From Nymphaea colorata (Eukaryota; Streptophyta; Magnoliopsida; Nymphaeales; Nymphaeaceae): 64,000 nucleotides of DNA. The first letter of the stretch is position 1. Each line of letters opens with the position of its first letter. Positions 59,521 to 64,000 of the stretch are shown here, piece by piece. The DNA lies in the NCBI RefSeq assembly GCF_008831285.2, contig NC_045138.2, forward strand, positions 9,269,205 through 9,333,204, in the 5' to 3' direction. Both the position numbers and the translations under genes were made by a program. The notes beneath the pieces were generated by a model, which was given only the letters and a program-made list of their open reading frames with translations, had not been told where the DNA came from and did no database searches.

Positions 59521-61189
59521 GTAGAAAAGGGGTTTGCTTTGAGGAATTTAATTGGCCATCGAGTTCTTTGGTGTTCTTTGACCAGACTACCACACCTAAC
59601 ATCACATTAAAGAAGCTCTAATCTTTAGTTTGGTTCCTTGTTTATTGATAAAGGGCTACAGCTCACACGTCATGGTGATTGTATAAAGCAGATACAGATG
59701 ACAAATTGCAACCCCTCAGGCCTGGAAGTTGGGCAGAGTTCACATATATTGAGCAGCTAGTTATAGCCATGACTACCATTTACGTGTCTCCAAAATTCAA
59801 AAACTAAGATAAAAACAGAATTTTGTTGGCATTTGCATGGATCAAACATCTATTCTATGGAAATTTAACACTGCAACCAAGTTTGGAAATGGTTGCTTAG
59901 TTATGCTGGAACTTTTGAATTCATTAAAGAACTTTGGGATTAATTTGAGGCAGGTAATGCATCCTGTTACTGCTTGATCAGGACCAAGAAAGAAACATTC
60001 AACAGTCAACCGCAGAATCACCACCAAATTTAAAACAGAAGTGAAAGAAATGCTCTCTGCCATTTTATTGTCTTACCTTGTTAGTCAAAAGCAGAATTTA
60101 TGTTGCATGAACAGCATGCTGCGGACTAAGTCCCCTGCATTTGATAAGCAAAATCAATCTGTGCAACGGAGAAAGGTCAGCAGATTAATGTTGATATTCA
60201 CAATGATGTTTTGCCTAGAATTGACTCAACCCATAAAAGCACACAAAAGGAAACAAGCCAAAACACACAGAATTACCTGACATAAGACTGAAGGAGCCAA
60301 AACGCATATTATTTGATAATCATTTCTTAGGCGACTTATAGCATAACCAGTACTCAACATTACTTGCACAAGCATATGAGTGCTGTATATGTTAGAATGT
60401 GTATCAGAACCCAACTATAGTTTCAAAATTTTAACAGGGGCCCAAATAGGACTTTTCAATTTTTTTATATCAGTTAGACTAAAATTTATGAAATTTACAT
60501 ATCAATGTTTGACTTTTTTAAAATTTGATGGTGGGGGGCCAAGGCCCCTGCCGGCACCCCTCCCTCCGTCCCTGGTGTGTGTAGTAACTGTGGGTCTGTC
60601 TAACTTACTACTAACAATCTTGGCTTGATATACAATATCTTGTTAGATATTGTGGAATTTTAGTAGTCACTGGTCATATCTCAAAGCATTAACATAGCTT
60701 AAAGATTTAGGCAAAAGCCAAAAAACCAACAATCGAAAATCATAGCAACAAAAGAACGTGAACCTAATGAGCTTTCTTTTGGCAATGTTTAGTAACAAAT
60801 TTTATTGATGTTTTAATCAATTAAATGGATTTCAATTTTATCAAACTGCTTCCTGAATGTTGTTTGTCACATTCAGGCCTGTACATGAGTATAAAAATTC
60901 AATCACGCAATTAGTATGCTTCAAATATATTTCTGATGCTCATATCTTGCTTCAAGCAAGTAATCAAACCTGGTGATTGGTCATAGAGATTATAGATGAT
61001 AATTAATCACTGAGTTGATCTGACCATCACATACAGATTCCAGTATTTGGATCCTTATGTTACTGGAATGACAAAAATCCAGCATCCATAAGCTAAAGCA
61101 CACAAATAAGCAATTATTTCACATAAGACTCTAAAAATATCAAAATCATATATACCTATGGAAGATAAGTAGCTGATGCAAGCCAATTA

Positions 61190-61514
61190 AGAAATTGGAT
61201 CGGATTCGGGTTTAAGAAATGACATCTGACTGGATCCTGATTCATATTTGGATGTACATATATATCCAACTGGATTTGGATTCAGATTCAGATATGGATG
61301 GGATTTAAGTTTAAATAAAAATCTTATATTCAAATGCTCTTACATTTTGAAAATGAGCCAGAATTGATTCAAAATTCAAACTCAGATTGTGATATTGGAT
61401 TTTAGATCCATTGTTTGTATTCGAATCAGAATTTGAATATGGATATGTTAATATCTAAAAAACAGATATAGTTCAAGATGTATCCTATTTGAATCTGATA
61501 CATTAATATCCCTT
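61190..61514. mobile_element. Left-truncated copy of the GGATTCAGATTCAG MITE
   Basis: The right end and right flank (CTCCCAACTCCAATCC) match the copy at 21438-21852; the left end is lost. Confidence 0.6.
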
Positions 61515-61665
61515 CTCCCAACTCCAATCCTGGACACCAGAAAGACAATAAATAACAAAAGATACAAACCCCTCAAATTATTCCCTATTGTTCTGCAAGT
61601 GTCATACAATAGAGATAGCTAATAAGAAACTTTCCTAGATAATCATAATTTAAATCACTATCGTA

Positions 61666-61699
61666 TACGTATGTGTGTATGTACGTGTGTGTGTCTGTT

Positions 61700-61790
<91 letters not shown>

Positions 61791-61830
61791 ATACATATAT
61801 GTATGTACATACATACATACATATATGTAT

Positions 61831-61893
<63 letters not shown>
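61666..61893. repeat. Compound palindromic microsatellite (GT)(CT)(TA)(TGTA)(CATA)(TA)
   Basis: Successive runs of GT, CT, TA, TGTA, alternating CATA/TGTA and TA. The TGTA and CATA runs are complementary, so the whole can fold on itself. All long open frames here are artefacts. Confidence 0.95.
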
Positions 61894-61897
<4 letters not shown>

Positions 61898-62322
61898 TCA
61901 TAGAAAACACGTTTTTAAAAAGAAAACTCGAAAAAAATGCAATAAATTAAGTGGCCTTTTAAAACCATTAAAACAGCATTCTTTTGAAAAAAACGTTAAA
62001 AATGGAAAAATACGTTTTAACCCATTTTTAACGTTTTTTTTTCATTTTGTCACTTTTTTCACTTTCTTCATTTTTTTCAGTTTTTTTTAATGCCAAACTG
62101 TTTTTTTTTTCATTTTCTATTTTTTATTTGTTGCAAATCTGTTTATCTTTTCATGTTTGTGTTACTAGTTTCTAACTTATTTTATTTTTTGCTCATTTTT
62201 AGTTTTTAAATTTTTTTAAAAATTTACCGTATTTTTCTTATTTTTTTATTTTTTTCAAGCTCGCCGTATTATACCCGAGAATAACCTTGCCGTTTAAAAC
62301 TCCGTGATATTATTTGTAACTT

Positions 62323-62324
<2 letters not shown>

Positions 62325-62401
<77 letters not shown>
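62325..62401. repeat. (TA)38 microsatellite
   Basis: Uninterrupted TA. The matching position in copy 1 (22208-22228) has only a short run, so it has expanded in this copy or shrunk in the other. Confidence 0.95.
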
Positions 62402-62404
<3 letters not shown>

Positions 62405-62454
62405 GGTGATTTTGTATTTAAAAAATAGCAGATTATAAATTTTTGACGAACTCC

Positions 62455-63430
62455 AGGCAGAGGCTGTTAACAGTAGAAATGCTAGTTCTTTTTTATAAAT
62501 CCTGTTTCACTTCTTATTTGGTTTAGTAATCAAGTGATGAACCTTGGTTAAAGCATGTAAATTCAAACAGTCGAACAAAGGAACGGAAATTTGACAAAAG
62601 TCAATAAGAATGTCAACTTCATTCATGCCATCTCTTATTGTTAGATGTCATGCAGAGTCTGGACGATGCCAAATGTACATGACCTAGAAATTTGACGATT
62701 GAAAGCTTCAATCTGATCACATTTTATTTCACTAAAAAAAAGACTTCACTGCTGCAAATAATGTAGGGACTTTCCAAAGTGATAAGAAGAGGTAAGACAG
62801 TAAATCTAAAACTCTGAATTGATAGGCCACCAAAAGTTTCAAGGAATCCAATCAATTTGGAAATCCAGTCATAGTTAGAACAGATAAATATAATTATTTA
62901 AGCTTTTTACTTAATAAACTTTCAAAAAACCAAAATTTTTAACAATTGCTAGTAATGTGACGTTTGGAAAACTTAAGCATATAGAAAAAGATCAAAATTT
63001 CGACTTTTCCATGGATTTGCAGAAATTTCCAGAATTTCTTTTTTTCTTTTTTTTTGCAAAATATTGTCACAACCAATTTATTGACCAAAGTTTTCAAATC
63101 AATGACTGATTGAAATGTTCCAATGCAAAAGTTCTTAATTTTTGTCTCCTATATATGGGCCTAGTTGTTTCCTAGTAGGAGACGATAAGGGCAACGAGGA
63201 AGAACACAAGTTCATCAGAGGATAAAAACAATAATCCAAACAAATTGTGTAAGAGAGACCCCCAAAACACAGGAAGCCCTGGTACTGGTTGAGTCTTTCG
63301 ATTTCGACGATGGAAACAATAGGCATGATGTAGGAAGAAGCCACCCAAGAATGAAGAATGAAAACATAATCCAAGCCAATAGGGGATTGATCGCATTCCC
63401 AGTCAGCCTTAAAGGGGATTGATTACAAGT
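62455..63430. repeat. Repeat family G, copy 4 (long)
   Basis: Full-length copy with both conserved minus-strand portions, in the order FLETFGG part near 62830 and SSDELVF part at 63135-63436. From 63430 to the window end I see only AT-rich sequence without a gene. Confidence 0.75.
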
Positions 63431-64000
63431 TAGCACTCCATCTCAGAGTGGAGTCAGAATTTTTGTCTTTAAACTTCAACCTTTAAAGAACACTCAAAGT
63501 TTAAATTTCAATCTTTAAGGGGCACTTATATGCAAAAAAAGTAAATTTGATGGGCCGGTGTGCCTACAACATTACTCCGCCACTGGATGAGAGCCCAATT
63601 GGAAGTCTTCTCTTTAATTTGGTAGTCTATTATAGCATTCATGGATGAATGGTCTCAAAATTCACCTTTTGAGACACCTTTATCCAGCATATGAGGGTGT
63701 AAGCAGATGCCAAAATGAACGTCTGTGACACTCAAACTCTCTTATTTTGTTTCCGCTTTATTCAATTTTTGACATACCAATACGGATCAGACCAAAGTTC
63801 TTATGCACGCTAATACCTTGTCCTAGATAGGGCGTTATAAACCCCCAATCCGACCCAAACAAATAATAGATGGAATGGATGAAGTTCAGAAAATACAATT
63901 ACATCTCCTCAAACAAGCACGCGACCAAGTCTAAATTTTGTTTTTAGAACATCCGGTGTAAACAAACAATCCAAGGACCGATTGTCACAGGCCATAATGT

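Larger units (their letters stand above)
59755..62860. repeat. Segmental duplication block E, copy 2
   Basis: Collinear with 19640-22660, with its own deletion (joined at about 61187) and insertions. The conserved minus-strand frame is at 59842-60063. Confidence 0.85.

Overview
The window is nuclear DNA of a flowering plant. The evidence is spliced genes with GT-AG introns, plant-type LRR receptor-kinase sequences, Ty1-copia elements with plant initiator-tRNA primer sites, plant LINE fragments, hAT-type miniature elements and very long (TA)n tracts. I could not name the species. The sequence is AT-rich and repeat-rich. Only one well-preserved host gene is visible.

Layout. 1-1.3 kb: (TA)n and a non-autonomous hAT-like element. 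2.5-6.75 kb (+): the last eleven exons of an RRP5 (ribosome biogenesis) gene, open throughout. 9.4-13.1 kb: a decayed minus-strand Copia pol fragment, a degenerate tandem array and a minus-strand LTR-like sequence. 14.0-16.7 kb (-): a class XII LRR receptor-kinase pseudogene. 19.3-23.0 kb: repeats that recur later in the window. 24.6-26.3 kb (-): a LINE ORF1 remnant. 29.64-36.54 kb (+): a complete but inactivated Ty1-copia element with a perfect 5-bp target duplication. 37.0-38.9 kb (+): a 5'-truncated LINE with reverse transcriptase. 40.4-43.0 kb (-): a second LRR receptor-kinase pseudogene, sister of the first. 44.4-46.9 kb: duplicated repeats with a hAT MITE. 47.6-48.2 kb: a Copia LTR end with primer site. 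51.5-52.1 kb: a second LINE ORF1 fragment. 52.43-58.28 kb (+): a young, non-autonomous Ty1-copia element with open gag, deleted pol and LTRs about 98% identical. 58.4-63.4 kb: an inverted duplication and a third copy of the local duplicated block.

Two themes connect the window. First, it is a mosaic of segmental duplications. The LRR-kinase block occurs at about 13.1-17.5 and 39.9-44.2 kb, and the repeat block at 19.3-22.7 kb recurs in parts at 45.5-47.0 and 58.9-63.4 kb. Transposons broke up the copies. Both kinase copies carry the same early stop codon, so the parent was probably already dead before it was duplicated.

Second, the two complete Copia elements share an unusual plan. An ATG lies inside the LTR, followed by a splice donor in the LTR. 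About 2 kb of leader follows, holding a GC-rich hairpin zone and an ACCGGTTC-type minisatellite, and then a phase-compatible splice acceptor at the start of gag. They differ in primer site: the first matches the anticodon arm of initiator tRNA-Met (a half-tRNA primer), the second the usual 3' end of the same tRNA. This shared spliced-leader architecture is the most interesting system in the window. It is inferred from sequence and needs RNA evidence.
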